Of a DNA stretch of 64,000 nucleotides, positions 31,230 through 41,800 are shown piece after piece. The notes below the pieces were generated by a model. That model was not told the DNA's origin, searched no databases, and saw only the letters and a program-made list of their open reading frames with translations. The DNA is from CAYLMM01 sp964384825 (lineage in GTDB: Bacteria; Krumholzibacteriota; Krumholzibacteriia; LZORAL124-64-63): assembly GCA_964384825.1 (NCBI GenBank), contig CAYLMM010000001.1:62001-126000 (forward strand). Reading direction: 5' to 3'. A program made the translations under genes and the position numbers. Numbering within the stretch: position 1 is the first letter of the stretch; each line of letters starts with the position of its first letter.

Positions 31230-32525
31230 CTAGGTCTTCTGCGGCTTCGGACGCGCGGCCGGGAAGAGGATGTTGTTCAGGATCAGCCGGTAACCCGGCG
31301 ACGTCCGGTACAGATCCAGGTCGGTCGGCGGATCCCCCACCGCGTGCTGGTAATCCTCGGGATCGTGCCCCCCCAGGAAGGTGAAGGTGCCCCGGCCCCG
31401 CTTGCCGTGCAGGTAGCGGATCTCGTCGGTGCCCTCGACCTGCGCCAGGACCGTCACCGACCGCTTCAGGAAACGCTCGTGGAACCCGGTCGTCTGGCCC
31501 ATGAACCCGTCGATGACGTTGACGTGGCACTGGGTGAGCATCGTCGGCACCGGATCGTGCTTGGCGGCGAAGGCGAACAGCGTGAAGTAGTCGGCCTCCG
31601 GTCCGCGGAGCCGGACGTAGTCGCTGGTGTCGATGTCGGAGAACTCGTAGACCAGCGGATCGGTGACCAGCGTGAAGTCCCGGAAGGCGAAGGTCCGGCC
31701 GTCGTCGCGCCTGCTTTCGCGGTCGGGATCGAGACCGTCGCCGTCCATCTCGGTCGGCACGATGTCCGAGCCGAGATAGGCCAGCGCGATGTCGATGGTG
31801 TCGGTGGCCGAGCACATCGCGAACAGGAATCCCCCGTCCTCGACGTAGTCGCGGATCCGCAGGGCCACCGCATGCTTCATCCGCCACACGTCGGCGAATC
31901 CGAGCCGGCCCGCCAACTCCTGCTGCATCTTCTTCTGATCGAGATACCAGTCGGCGTTGCGGTAGGCGGCGTAGAACTTGCCGTACTGGCCCGTGAAATC
32001 CTCGTGATGCAGATGCAGCCAGTCGTAACCCGCGAGGCGGCCCGCGAGCACCTCGGCGTCGAAGACCAGGTCGTAGGGGATCTCGGCGTAGGTCAGCGCC
32101 AGGGTGACCGCGTCGTCCCAGGGCTGGAATCCGGGCGGCGCGTAGACCGCGATGCGGGGCGGCTTCTCGAGCAGGACCTCTTCCATGTTCCCCGCGCCGA
32201 TCGATTCCCGGATGCCCGCGGTCTCGGCGTCGCCCACGATCTCGAAATCCACTCCCCGCAGCCTCGCCGCCAGCCTGGTCCGCGGGGCGTCCGCGAAAAG
32301 GAAGGCGCCGCCGCGATAGTTCAGCAGCCAGCTCACCGCCGCGCCTTGCTGCAATTCGCCGAAGGCCAGCCCGTATGCCTTCAGATGGTTGGACTGGCTC
32401 AGATCCATCGGCACCAGCAGGCTGTCCGCGCGCGCGGTCGCGGCGGCGGCCAGCAGGATCAGGATCGCCGGGATCGTTGCGGCGGCCGGAAACCGGCGGC
32501 GATGCGCGCTGATCTTTCGATTCAC
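31230..32525 (-). CDS. Secreted protein of the family mislabelled asparagine synthetase B
   Basis: A 431-residue exported protein (signal peptide about 1-33, ending ATARADS). It carries blocks such as PMDLSQSNHLKAYGLAFGEL, WLLNYRGGAFL, DWLHLHHEDFTGQYGKFYAA and FLFAMCSATDTIDIALAYLG. As I recall, these are conserved in Bacteroidota and Gemmatimonadota proteins often annotated asparagine synthetase B. None of the AsnB features (N-terminal Cys nucleophile, SGGxDS loop) is present, so that name is unsupported. Function unknown. The HHEDFTGQYG and DGGFLFAMCS parts recall the glutamine-amidotransferase-like fold of DUF4159, which is also encoded in this operon. Start is GTG in a GTGA overlap, with AGGAG 7 nt upstream. 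Last gene of the operon. Confidence 0.8.
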   Translation of the reverse strand: MNRKISAHRRRFPAAATIPAILILLAAAATARADSLLVPMDLSQSNHLKAYGLAFGELQQGAAVSWLLNYRGGAFLFADAPRTRLAARLRGVDFEIVGDAETAGIRESIGAGNMEEVLLEKPPRIAVYAPPGFQPWDDAVTLALTYAEIPYDLVFDAEVLAGRLAGYDWLHLHHEDFTGQYGKFYAAYRNADWYLDQKKMQQELAGRLGFADVWRMKHAVALRIRDYVEDGGFLFAMCSATDTIDIALAYLGSDIVPTEMDGDGLDPDRESRRDDGRTFAFRDFTLVTDPLVYEFSDIDTSDYVRLRGPEADYFTLFAFAAKHDPVPTMLTQCHVNVIDGFMGQTTGFHERFLKRSVTVLAQVEGTDEIRYLHGKRGRGTFTFLGGHDPEDYQHAVGDPPTDLDLYRTSPGYRLILNNILFPAARPKPQKT

Positions 32526-34504
32526 GGCAGGCTCCTGAGATGATCGCGGATCTCGTCCGCGAAGATGTAATCGGGGTACTGGAGCAGCAGCCGCTCCCAC
32601 GATGTCCGGGCCTCGGCCGGGCGCCCGGCCCGCTGCAGCAACTCGCCTTCCAGCGCCAGCGCCGGCGCGGCGTAGGATCCGGCCGGATGATCGCGGACGA
32701 TGCGGTCGCACTGAACCAGCGCCCCGGCGATGTCGCCGGCGTCGCCGAGCAGGCCGGCCAATTCGTAGAGGCCGCGCTCGATCAGGGGATTCGATCCTCC
32801 GTCTGCGGCCTCGCCGGCCGCGGAATGCTCCGTCCCCACCATCTCGGCCAGGACCGCCCGCCGGGATTCCGGATCCGCGGTCAAGGCGAACCCGACGCTG
32901 CGGGAATAGAGATCCATCAAGGGTCGCGCGACTCCGCCGTCCAGCGCTTCGGCCGCAAGCAGGCCCAGATCCAAGGCGTCGTTGGCGACGTCGGAATCCG
33001 GAGCGTCCAACGCCACGCTGGCGAAGCGGTCGCGGGCTCCATCCCAGTGCCCCTGCGCCAGATCCAGCCGACCGAGGATGAAATGGGCGACCCCGGCCGC
33101 ATCGCGATGGTCCGGATCGGCGGCCAGTTCGGCGAGGGACCGGCGCGCCCCGGCGGTATCGCCCGCCGCCAGGCGGCATTCCCCCCAGGCCAGCCGGGCC
33201 AGCGCCACGCCCTCGATCGGCAGATCCAGGTCCGTGAGCAGCCTCTGCAGGCGCTTCGCCGCCCTTTCGGGCCGCCGCAGGACCTCGCGGTCGTAGCGGG
33301 CCAGGGCGATCTGCGCGGTATAGAGATGGCCGCTGCCGGGATTCCCCAGGCGTACGCGTTCGAGCGCCCGTTCCAGCCGGTCCACGGCCGCTTCGGGGTC
33401 GTCGCCGGGAAAATCGAGATCCAGGGCCATGACCGCCGCCCGCGCCAGCAGATCGAGGGTCCGCGGGACGCGCCCCGGCGTCAGCCCCCCGCCGTCGGCC
33501 AGGCCCTCGAGCATCGCCAGCAGCCAGCGGACGGTCGCGGCCCGGGCTTCGGGCGATTCGATCAGCGGCGCCTCGCGCAGGGCCACCGACACGTTCTCGA
33601 GCAGGAAGATCGCGGCCCGGGGGTCGGCTACCAGCGGCGCGACGGCCGCCTCGGCCCGATCGGCGTCGCCGAGCCGCAGGGCGAGATCGGCCCGCAGAAG
33701 GCGCACGGCCGCGGCCTGGTCCGGAACCGCGTCCAGGGCGTCGGCGGCCCGCCCGATCCGATCGGGGTCGCGCAGCACCCGGCTCAGTTCGCCGCGCACC
33801 AGAGGCAGATTCAAGGGACGGATCGCCAACTCGCCGGCCAGGACCACCGCCCCCTCCTCGATCCGGTCGAGTTCGATGAGGCAGGCCGCCCGCTGGCGGT
33901 CGAGATGATCGGCGGGCGGATGCTCGAGACGCTCCCGGTCGCAAAGCGCCAAGGCCCGTTCCGGAAAACCCGCCTCGCGCCATTGCCGGACCGCCGAGGT
34001 GACGGCCGGTCTGCGGTCCGAACTCATCGCGATCAGCTCATCCAGGACATCCGCGGCCTCTTCCACGCGCTCCAGCGCGATCAACGAACGCGCCAGCTCC
34101 CGGCGCAGCTTGATCGAGGCGGGCGAAGCCAGCAACCCGCGGCGGCTGAGGTCGACGGCCTGCTGCTCGTCGCCCCGGAGCCGGGCCAGCCGGATACGGC
34201 GGCCTACGAGTTGCCCCTGCGGCGCGCCGAGCGCATCGAGACGGGCGAGCAGAGCCTCGGCGCCGCTGATGTCGCCGCGGCTCAGGGCCCGGTCCAGATC
34301 CGGCATCAGCACGCGCCAGTACAGCGGCTTGGTCTGCAAGCCGGGTTTCCGGCGCACCGCGGATTCCGGTTCGGGTCCGGGCTCGGCCGCGGATTCCGCG
34401 CCGGTCGTCGGCACGCCCGGCGACGGCGCCGCGGGGAGCGGGCCGGCCAGCAGCAACAGGCCGCCGGTCGCGACCAGGAGGGCTACGCGCAGAAATCTTC
34501 TCAT
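32522..34504 (-). CDS. Exported tetratricopeptide (TPR)-repeat protein
   Basis: A 660-residue protein with a signal peptide (about 1-26) and a Pro/Ala/Glu-rich linker, then helical repeats of the TPR type through to the C terminus (for example GAEALLARLDALGAPQGQL, AADVLDELIAMSS, ARTSWERLLLQYPDY). Probably periplasmic, acting as a protein-protein scaffold. No enzymatic motif. Coupled by ATGA to the DUF4175 gene and by GTGA to the last gene, so dosage is tied to both. GGGAGG lies 8 nt before the ATG. Confidence 0.8.
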   Translation of the reverse strand: MRRFLRVALLVATGGLLLLAGPLPAAPSPGVPTTGAESAAEPGPEPESAVRRKPGLQTKPLYWRVLMPDLDRALSRGDISGAEALLARLDALGAPQGQLVGRRIRLARLRGDEQQAVDLSRRGLLASPASIKLRRELARSLIALERVEEAADVLDELIAMSSDRRPAVTSAVRQWREAGFPERALALCDRERLEHPPADHLDRQRAACLIELDRIEEGAVVLAGELAIRPLNLPLVRGELSRVLRDPDRIGRAADALDAVPDQAAAVRLLRADLALRLGDADRAEAAVAPLVADPRAAIFLLENVSVALREAPLIESPEARAATVRWLLAMLEGLADGGGLTPGRVPRTLDLLARAAVMALDLDFPGDDPEAAVDRLERALERVRLGNPGSGHLYTAQIALARYDREVLRRPERAAKRLQRLLTDLDLPIEGVALARLAWGECRLAAGDTAGARRSLAELAADPDHRDAAGVAHFILGRLDLAQGHWDGARDRFASVALDAPDSDVANDALDLGLLAAEALDGGVARPLMDLYSRSVGFALTADPESRRAVLAEMVGTEHSAAGEAADGGSNPLIERGLYELAGLLGDAGDIAGALVQCDRIVRDHPAGSYAAPALALEGELLQRAGRPAEARTSWERLLLQYPDYIFADEIRDHLRSLP

Positions 34505-37500
34505 CGCGGCGCCTCCCCGGGATTGGCAGGAGGAACCGCCAGCTCTTCGAGGCTGCGGTAATACCGGCGCACCAGATCGCGGTATTCCAGCGGCACCCGG
34601 TCCAGGGAGCGCCGGCGCACACGGGCGGCGGCGGCATCCCGGTCGGATGCGGAGGGGATCGGGTCGGCGATCTGATCGGAAGCGGCCCCGTCCGCGGAGC
34701 GGCTGCGGCGCAGCATCGAGAAATCCCGGCGGCGGACCGAATTGTGGGCGTCTAGCAGACGCCCGAGAATCCGCTCCTGACGGCGCAGGGTCCTCTCGTC
34801 CAGCACGCCCTGGCCGAGATCCCGGGCGACGCTCTCCATCTGTTCGGACAGATCGCCCAGATCGCCCAGCATCCTGCGGGCTTCCTCGGGATCGAGCCGG
34901 CTCTCGATTTCGGCCTCGCGGGTCTCTTCGGCCAAGGACCGCTGATCGGCCTGGAGCCTCCTCATGGCGGCGCGCTGCTCCATGTCCGAGGCGTCCCTGC
35001 CGTTCATGCCGCGCCGGAGGGCTTCGGCCAACCCGTTGAGGCCGGCCTGCTTGCCTGCCAGGCGGCGCAGACGTTCGCTCAGCAGCGGCGAAGACCCGGC
35101 CCCGCCGCCTCCGCCCGACTCCGCGCTGGTCAGCAGGTTGATCACCAGGGCGTTCATCGCGCCGAGACCGGCGCGGGCCTCGCGCGCGGCGTCCAGGCCC
35201 CATCCCGACTCGAGAAACGAGCGTGATGACTCGACGCGCCCGGCGGCCGCGTCGAGCCGGCGCAGCAATCCCATCGAGAGCATCGGCGAGGATCCCAGCA
35301 GAGTCCGCAGCCCTTCGCGCAACGAGCGCAGGGCCCGCAGGATCCGCGCCTGGTCGCGGGTCAGCCCCGGTGCGCGCACGTCGCGCAGATTGGCGGGGAT
35401 GCGGCCGGCCAGGTCCTCCTCGCGCGCGGACAAGGCCAGCACGTCGAAGGCGATCCGCCGCAGGGTGCCGGCGACCTGCTGCTGCATCCGGGCCTGCATG
35501 GCCCGGTCGCCCTGGAGGATGACGCTGTAGAGAGAGGCCAGGCGGCGCATCGCCTCATGGCGGCTCTCGTCGGATCCCGACCCGCCGGAGCGCATCCGGC
35601 CGGCCGTCTCGCGCATGGCCCGGGCGGGATCGCGCTCTTCGAGACGGCGCAGGGCCTCGGCGAGAGTTTCGCGCAGCGATTCCTCGGCGGGCGAAGAAGA
35701 TCCGGGGTCTTCGCCGCCGGCGCCCATCTCTTCGAGCTTGGACCGGATGCGCTCGGCGAGGCGGTCGATCTCCTCGGCCAGGGCCTCCTGACGGCGAGCG
35801 GCTTCCTCGTCGGCCGCATTATCGGATTCCCCGTCCCCGCCCGTGTCCGCATCCGACGCCGCGGCCTGGTCGATCAGATCCTGCTGCCGGCGCAGCATCT
35901 CTTCGAGGGCGCCGGCCATGCCCTCGAGCTCCTGCCGGCCCCGCATCTGCTCGAGCAGGCTTATGGTGCGGTCGAGACGCTCGATCAGGGCCTGCTGATC
36001 GCGGGCCGCCTCGGCGACGGCCTCGCGGATCTCGTCGGGCGTGAGCTTGCCCATCTCCTCGCGCAGGCTGTCCTGGAGCCGGCGCAATTCCTCGCTGCGC
36101 ACGTCGGCCAGCAGGTCGGAAACCTCCTGCATCTTCTCCAGAAGCTCCACCGATGTCTGGTTGCGCAGGGCCATCTCGGACAGACCGTCCTCGAGATCGG
36201 CGGCGATCCGGTCCAGTTCCCGCTGCAGTTCGCGTTGGCGCTCGAGCGCCGTCTCCATCTCCTGACGGCGGGCGAAATCCGGTTCGGGATCCTTCTTGAG
36301 CTCGCGGGTGATCCTTTCGAGATCGGCGTCCATGCGGATCGAGCGTTCGCGCAGTTCCGCCAGGTCGCCGATCCGGCTCTCGTCGGTCTCGGCCCGGGAT
36401 GCGAGGATCTCGGCCGCCGAGGGCATGACCAGGCGCAGGATCGAACTGCGCCCGATGCCGGGCGGTCCCGGACGCCGGCGATCGCGGGCCTCGAGCCGCA
36501 TCAGCAGCACGTCGCCCGGGACGATCTCCAGATCGCCCGTGTCGAAAAGGATCCGGCACGATACGCCGAGGCCGTCTTCGGACTCCTCCGCGTCGACCCC
36601 GACGCGGACCGGCCCCAGGGCGGTGCGCGACTCGCGGGGCTCGGCGACGCCCGCCCGCTCGCCGGGTTCGTCGCTCCGGCGCCAGACCGGAATGTCGATC
36701 CAGGCGGCCCGATCGTCCCCGCCGGCCGCCTCGACCTCGCCCCGCCGCCGGAACTGCAGGACCAGGTCGGCCAGGCCGTAATCGTCCTCGGCGACGGCGC
36801 CCAGGTCCAGCCGCCCGTCGACCGGCAGCAGACCGGTCCGCTCGGCGCAGGAGATCCGTGCCGTGGGAGCGGAGTCGGGCAGCAGATCGACCCTGTGGGC
36901 CAGGTCCGCGCCGCCGGTCGCGCCGCGCCGGTCGCGCAGCAGCAGATGGAATTCCAGAGGGGCGTCGCAGCGCCGCGACCAGCGCAGCGTATCGCCGGCC
37001 ACCGCCGCCGGCAGGGTGTCGCCGGCCGTGGTCACGGCCGCGGCCGCGGCCAAGGCCCGGTCCGCAATTCCGCGCAGACGCACGACGCTGCCGGCGGGCG
37101 CCTCGATCCTGGCCGGGAAACGGGGCAGGTCGCGCGCGGGCAGACCGGTGTAGGCCGGCGGCTCGTAGGAGCCGGCGAGTTCCATCAGCAGGGGCGGATG
37201 CCGCACGTCGATCCTCGCCTCGGCGGTGACCATGCCGTCGCGGCGGAAGCGGAAGCGGAAGCTCTCGTCGACATCCTCGACCCTCGCCGTCCAACGCAGG
37301 GCGATGCCGGCGGAAGACGTATCGCGGGACGCCGGCAAGGGCCGCCACAGGCCGCTGCCGCGCCGCACCTCGCAGACGGCGGACTCGCGCGGATCGCCGA
37401 AATCCAGCGCCGCGAGCACCACGTCCTCGCCGGCCGCAGCCTCGCGATCCCCATCCTGCAGATAGATCCCGGCCGTGGGGGAAAACGCTTCATCACGCAG

Positions 37501-38085
37501 GGGATGGCACAGACGGTCGATTCCCCGGGCCGAGCCGGCCGGTCCCGCGGAGATCACCCAGAACGCCAGCGCCGCGCCGCAGATCAGGGCGGCCAGATTC
37601 CCTCGGACATCGGGAACGGCCAGCAGCCGGGCCCTGTCGATGGATTCGGACCTGTCCGCCGCGACCGCGAAAAGCCGCCGGCGAAGCTCCCCGGCGACGC
37701 CTCCGCCCTCGCCCCGGCCTTCGCCCGCCCCCCATCGCCCGGGCCGTCGCGACGCCTCTTCGGCCGCCACCAGCAGATTCTGGAAATCCCCGCCGCTCTC
37801 GAGCCGCCGGCAGAGGAGCTCGGCCGACCGCAGCCCCCACAGCGGCAGCAGGACGTCCCGCAACAGCAGCCATCCGGAGAAGACCGACAGCAGGGCCCAT
37901 GCCGAAAGCTTGCCCGCGACCGAGGAACCGGCCGGCCCGGAGACCAGGACCGCCGCCGCGACCGCCGCGGCCAGGGTCCCGCCCGCCCACAGCGGAGCTC
38001 CGGCGCCCAGCACACGCCACCGCGCCGCGGCGAGATGTCCCCGCAGCGATGCCTGGAAGCGTTTTCTGTCGCCGGCGGAATCCAC
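34501..38085 (-). CDS. DUF4175-type large membrane-anchored coiled-coil protein
   Basis: A 1,194-residue protein with three N-terminal membrane segments (about 28-50, 60-83, 162-180). A periplasmic beta-rich region (about 190-540) includes YEPPAYTGLPARDLPRFP, typical of DUF4175. A very long charged helical region (about 560-1190) is rich in Arg, Glu, Gln and Leu and has coiled-coil character. Function of the family is unknown; it co-occurs with DUF4159, and in other genomes with MoxR and DUF58 genes (absent here). Start is the GTG at 38085, with AGGAGG 5 nt upstream, just after the DUF4159 stop. The extended frame upstream is another gene's shadow. Confidence 0.8.
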   Translation of the reverse strand: MDSAGDRKRFQASLRGHLAAARWRVLGAGAPLWAGGTLAAAVAAAVLVSGPAGSSVAGKLSAWALLSVFSGWLLLRDVLLPLWGLRSAELLCRRLESGGDFQNLLVAAEEASRRPGRWGAGEGRGEGGGVAGELRRRLFAVAADRSESIDRARLLAVPDVRGNLAALICGAALAFWVISAGPAGSARGIDRLCHPLRDEAFSPTAGIYLQDGDREAAAGEDVVLAALDFGDPRESAVCEVRRGSGLWRPLPASRDTSSAGIALRWTARVEDVDESFRFRFRRDGMVTAEARIDVRHPPLLMELAGSYEPPAYTGLPARDLPRFPARIEAPAGSVVRLRGIADRALAAAAAVTTAGDTLPAAVAGDTLRWSRRCDAPLEFHLLLRDRRGATGGADLAHRVDLLPDSAPTARISCAERTGLLPVDGRLDLGAVAEDDYGLADLVLQFRRRGEVEAAGGDDRAAWIDIPVWRRSDEPGERAGVAEPRESRTALGPVRVGVDAEESEDGLGVSCRILFDTGDLEIVPGDVLLMRLEARDRRRPGPPGIGRSSILRLVMPSAAEILASRAETDESRIGDLAELRERSIRMDADLERITRELKKDPEPDFARRQEMETALERQRELQRELDRIAADLEDGLSEMALRNQTSVELLEKMQEVSDLLADVRSEELRRLQDSLREEMGKLTPDEIREAVAEAARDQQALIERLDRTISLLEQMRGRQELEGMAGALEEMLRRQQDLIDQAAASDADTGGDGESDNAADEEAARRQEALAEEIDRLAERIRSKLEEMGAGGEDPGSSSPAEESLRETLAEALRRLEERDPARAMRETAGRMRSGGSGSDESRHEAMRRLASLYSVILQGDRAMQARMQQQVAGTLRRIAFDVLALSAREEDLAGRIPANLRDVRAPGLTRDQARILRALRSLREGLRTLLGSSPMLSMGLLRRLDAAAGRVESSRSFLESGWGLDAAREARAGLGAMNALVINLLTSAESGGGGGAGSSPLLSERLRRLAGKQAGLNGLAEALRRGMNGRDASDMEQRAAMRRLQADQRSLAEETREAEIESRLDPEEARRMLGDLGDLSEQMESVARDLGQGVLDERTLRRQERILGRLLDAHNSVRRRDFSMLRRSRSADGAASDQIADPIPSASDRDAAAARVRRRSLDRVPLEYRDLVRRYYRSLEELAVPPANPGEAPR

Positions 38086-38093
38086 TGCGCCTC

Positions 38094-38822
38094 CTAGGGC
38101 CCGGTCAGGGCGTACATCAGGATGTTCACGGCCATCCGCGCTGCGGCCTCGCGCACCGCGGGGGGATCGCCGTGCACGTCGGGATCCTCGAGCCCGTCGC
38201 CGATATCGCTGGAATACGAGTAGAAGACCACCATCCGCCCGCCGCGATAGACGCCGAAACCCTGCGCCGGCTCGCCGTCGTGCTCGTGGATCTTGGGCAG
38301 GCCGTCCAGATCGTAGAAGCTGTGGTAGATGGGATGATCGGCGCCGAGCCGGATCAGCGGATCGTCGGGAAAGACCCGCTTCATCAGGTCGCGGAAAGCG
38401 AGGTCGAGGCCGTAGTTGTCGTCGGCGTAGAGGAATCCCCCGGAATCCAGGTAGCGGCGCAGGGTCGCGATCTCGTAGGGGTCCAGATCGATGTCGCCGT
38501 GGCCGCTCAGGTACAGGAACGGATGGCGGAACAGGTCCTCGCTGTCCAGGCCGACCACCGCCGCATCCGCGGCGGTCGGGATGCCGGTGCGCGCCGCGAA
38601 GAGCTCCAGCCAGTTGGGCAGCGAACTGGGATCGCAGTACCAGTCGCCGCCGCCGTAATGCAGCCGGGCGATGCCGACCCGGTCGGCGGGCGCGTCGGCC
38701 GGCGCGGCGGAGGCCGGAGCCGGCGATCCGAAAACGGCGAACGTCCACAACGACGCGGCCAGAAGCGCCGGCGCGATCGCCGGACGCGGGGCGGCGCGGG
38801 GCGGACGGACACCGAAGGTCAT
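38094..38822 (-). CDS. DUF4159 domain protein, exported
   Basis: A 242-residue protein with a signal peptide (about 1-34, ending ASAAP) followed by a single DUF4159 domain. Recognisable stretches are ARLHYGGGDWYCDPSSLPNW, YLSGHGDIDLDPYEIATLR, SGGFLYADDNYG and FGVYRGGRMVVFYSYSSDIG. The domain resembles class-I glutamine-amidotransferase folds but lacks an evident Cys nucleophile; function unknown. Start at the ATG at 38822 with GGGAG 9-10 nt ahead, 17 nt after the kinase gene. Centre of the conserved DUF4159-DUF4175-TPR group. Confidence 0.87.
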   Translation of the reverse strand: MTFGVRPPRAAPRPAIAPALLAASLWTFAVFGSPAPASAAPADAPADRVGIARLHYGGGDWYCDPSSLPNWLELFAARTGIPTAADAAVVGLDSEDLFRHPFLYLSGHGDIDLDPYEIATLRRYLDSGGFLYADDNYGLDLAFRDLMKRVFPDDPLIRLGADHPIYHSFYDLDGLPKIHEHDGEPAQGFGVYRGGRMVVFYSYSSDIGDGLEDPDVHGDPPAVREAAARMAVNILMYALTGP

Positions 38823-38839
38823 GCTCGGGAGCTCCCGGT

Positions 38840-41800
38840 TCAATCGGCGGGCGGGGCGGCGTCGGCCCGCGGCAGAACGACTTCCGCCACGGCGCCGGAA
38901 CGGTCCCCGCGATTCCTCAGGCTGATCCGGCCGTTCATCTTCTCCAGGAGATTGCGGCATATGGAGAGGCCCAGACCGGTGCCCTGGCTCTTGGTGGAAA
39001 AATAGAGATTGAAGAGACGGTCGGCCACTTCGGAGTCCAGCCCCGGACCGTTGTCCCGCCACAGCAGGGTCACTTCGCGGTCGTCGATGCGCCAGCCCAC
39101 CACGACCTCCAGCGCCGCGGGATCGCCGACGGCCTGGATCGAATTCTCCATCAGGTTGCCCAGGACCTTCTCCAGGGATTCGGCATGAGCCAGCACCGCC
39201 GGCACCTCGGCCTCCTCCCACCGCACCCGGGGACCGGCCGCGGCCTCATCGTCGCCCTGCCGGTAGCGCCCGCAGACCCTGGCGGCCAGTCCGGGCCAGT
39301 CCAGGGATTGGCATTCCAGGCGTTCCGGCCGGCCCAGCAGGCTGAATTCGGTGGCGATCGACCGCAGCAGCGACACCTGTTCGAGAACCTGTCCGACGGT
39401 GGACTCGAGGATGCCGTCCATGTCCTCGGCCCGGTCCCGCCAGGCCTGCTGCAGGAACTGCACCGAAAGCTGGATCGGAGTCAGCGGATTCTTCACCTCG
39501 TGGGCGACCTGGCGGGCAAGCTGGGCGTTCAGAGCCAGGCGCTTGTTGGCCAGGAATTCGGTCACGTCCTCGAAGACCAGCATGGTGTCGCGGCGGCCGC
39601 CGGGCAGGTCCAAAGGCGCGATGCGGCCGCGCAGGGTCAGACGCCCGTCCCAGGCGCGCACCTCGGCCGCGGCCTCGCCTCCCGTCGCCGCGTCGCGGAA
39701 TTCGGCCAGCAGGCGCGGCGGACGGGCCTCGGTCCCGAGATCGGCTCCGTCGTAGAAGGCGTCGATGATCCTGCGGGCGGCCGGGTTCAGAGAGACGACA
39801 TCCTGGTCGTCGGCGTAGACCGCAACGCCCACCGGCACCTTCTCCAGCAGCGAACTGAGGAATCTCTCGCGCTCGGCCAGGGTGCGCTGGGCGTCACGCA
39901 GATCATCGCGCATCCCGCGGAACGAAGCGCTGAGCGTACCCAGTTCGTCCAGCCCCTCGTCGGGCAGCGGAGCGTCGAAATCCCCCGACGCCAGACGCCG
40001 GGTCGCCGCGACCAGCACGCGCACCGGGTCGAAGATCCGCCAGGTCAAAGCCAGGGCCAGGAACGAGGCGGTCAGGAAGATCAGGGTCGCCAACCCCGCC
40101 AGGAACAGGATGATCTGTTCGCGCTGGGCCGAGTATTCGCGCTCGCGAGCCGGGAAGGTCACCGCCAGCGCCGCCGGGACCTCGCGCAGGGACAGCCGGC
40201 CGCCGACGTTCTCGAGGGTCGGCATGGCCAGGATCCCCGTCCAGGCCAGATCGCTGCCGGGCAGGCGGTGCAACGAGGTGTTGCCGGGCTGCCGCTGCAG
40301 ACGGGTCATCACCCCGGGCGGCAGCATCAGGAATCCCGCTCCCGAGAACACCCTTTCCGGGTGGCTGGCGTAGAGGGCCTCGCCCGCGACATGGAGCGTC
40401 ATCTCGCCCTGGATCACCTCGCCGAGCCCGGGCAGCAGGCCGCCCTCGACCCGCTGGCGATAGAAGAACAGGCCGTTGCTCGATGGCGCCTCGTGCAGTT
40501 CGGCGCCGACGCTGTCGGCGGCCGAGGTCGCCGGGTCGGCGGCGAGGATCCCCGAGAGCGTCACCGGCACGGCCGTGCCCAGCCAGACACCCATGTCGTC
40601 CTGCATCAGCACCAGCGGCGATTTGCGCGCCTGCCTCAGCAGCATCTCCGCCTCGATCGGATCGAGGTCGCTGAGGGTCTCGTCCAGCAGCAGGGTGCCG
40701 TCGGCGGCGAAGAGCATCCCCTGGCGGGCGCCGTAGGGCCCCAGCGGCCGCCGGCCCTCGAGGCGGCTGTCCAGCAGATCGGAGATGTAGTCGCTCGCGG
40801 CCAGGGCGCGGCCCTGCTCGGCCAACAGGCCCTGGATCTGCTTGCTGGCGGCTTCGAGCCCCTCGCGGGTTTCGGATCGCGCGCCCTCGGCCAGCAGATC
40901 GCGGCTCAGCCGGTTCACGAAGGCCCCCGCCAGCAGTAGCGGCACCAGCCCGAGGATCATGTACACCACGAGGAACCGCTCCTGGAACCCGAGGTTCAGG
41001 CTCCGGTCGCGCCGCAGCGACCGCACCAGCAGCGGCAGGGCCAGCAACCCGGCCAGCAGCATCAGATCCAGCAGGATCAGGCGGGAGAGATCCAGCACGC
41101 GGTAGGTCAGGCCCGGATTCTCCAGGCCGATCAGGAATCCCGCGCCCTCTTCGTCCGAGGCGCGCCAGAGACAGCGGTACCGCCGGCCCTCGACGGTGAT
41201 CATCACGTCCTCGACCAGCCCCTTGCGCAGGTCCGACAGCACGGGCAGGATCTCATCGCCGGGCACCGGGCCGCCGCCGGCGTCCAGCCATCCGCCGGGG
41301 CCGCCGCGCAGCAGCAGCAGGGGCCGGTCGACCTCGCGCCGCGGCAGATAACCGCCGTCGCTGCCTGCGGAATCGGATCCGACGAGGCGCTCGCGCAGGG
41401 TGGCGATGCGCCGCGAGCGGACGGGCAGCTCCAGGCGAACCCATCCCTCCCCTCCCGGTCGCGCGACCTCGCCGCGCAAAATCCATTCGTCGCCGTCGGG
41501 ATAGCGCCGCCGCTCGGACTGGATGGAGATGGCCTGCCGGGCGCCGGGTCGCGGCACGGCGGGCTCGGCCTCCTCCCACGCCGATCGTTCGCCCAGCTCG
41601 TAGCCTTGGTCGCGGAAGAAGCCCGAGGCGAACAGGCTGGTCACGTCGCCGTCGGGATTCAGGACCTCGATCTGGCAGGGAAGATCGAGCTGGTCGATGC
41701 CCGTCGTCCGCCACAGCTCGTAGGCCCGCCAGTCGCGCCAGAGATCGGCGGCCACCGCGGCATGGGCGCCGGCGACCGGGGAAGGGAAGGGCTCCAGGAC

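Noticed and set aside
31230..32525. Annotation as asparagine synthetase B
   Set aside because: No glutaminase or ATP-pyrophosphatase motifs, and the protein has a signal peptide.
37475..40939. Plus-strand open frame of about 1,150 codons across DUF4175, DUF4159 and the giant kinase
   Set aside because: Shadow of three well-supported minus-strand genes; Arg/Gly/Gln-rich product, no ribosome site.
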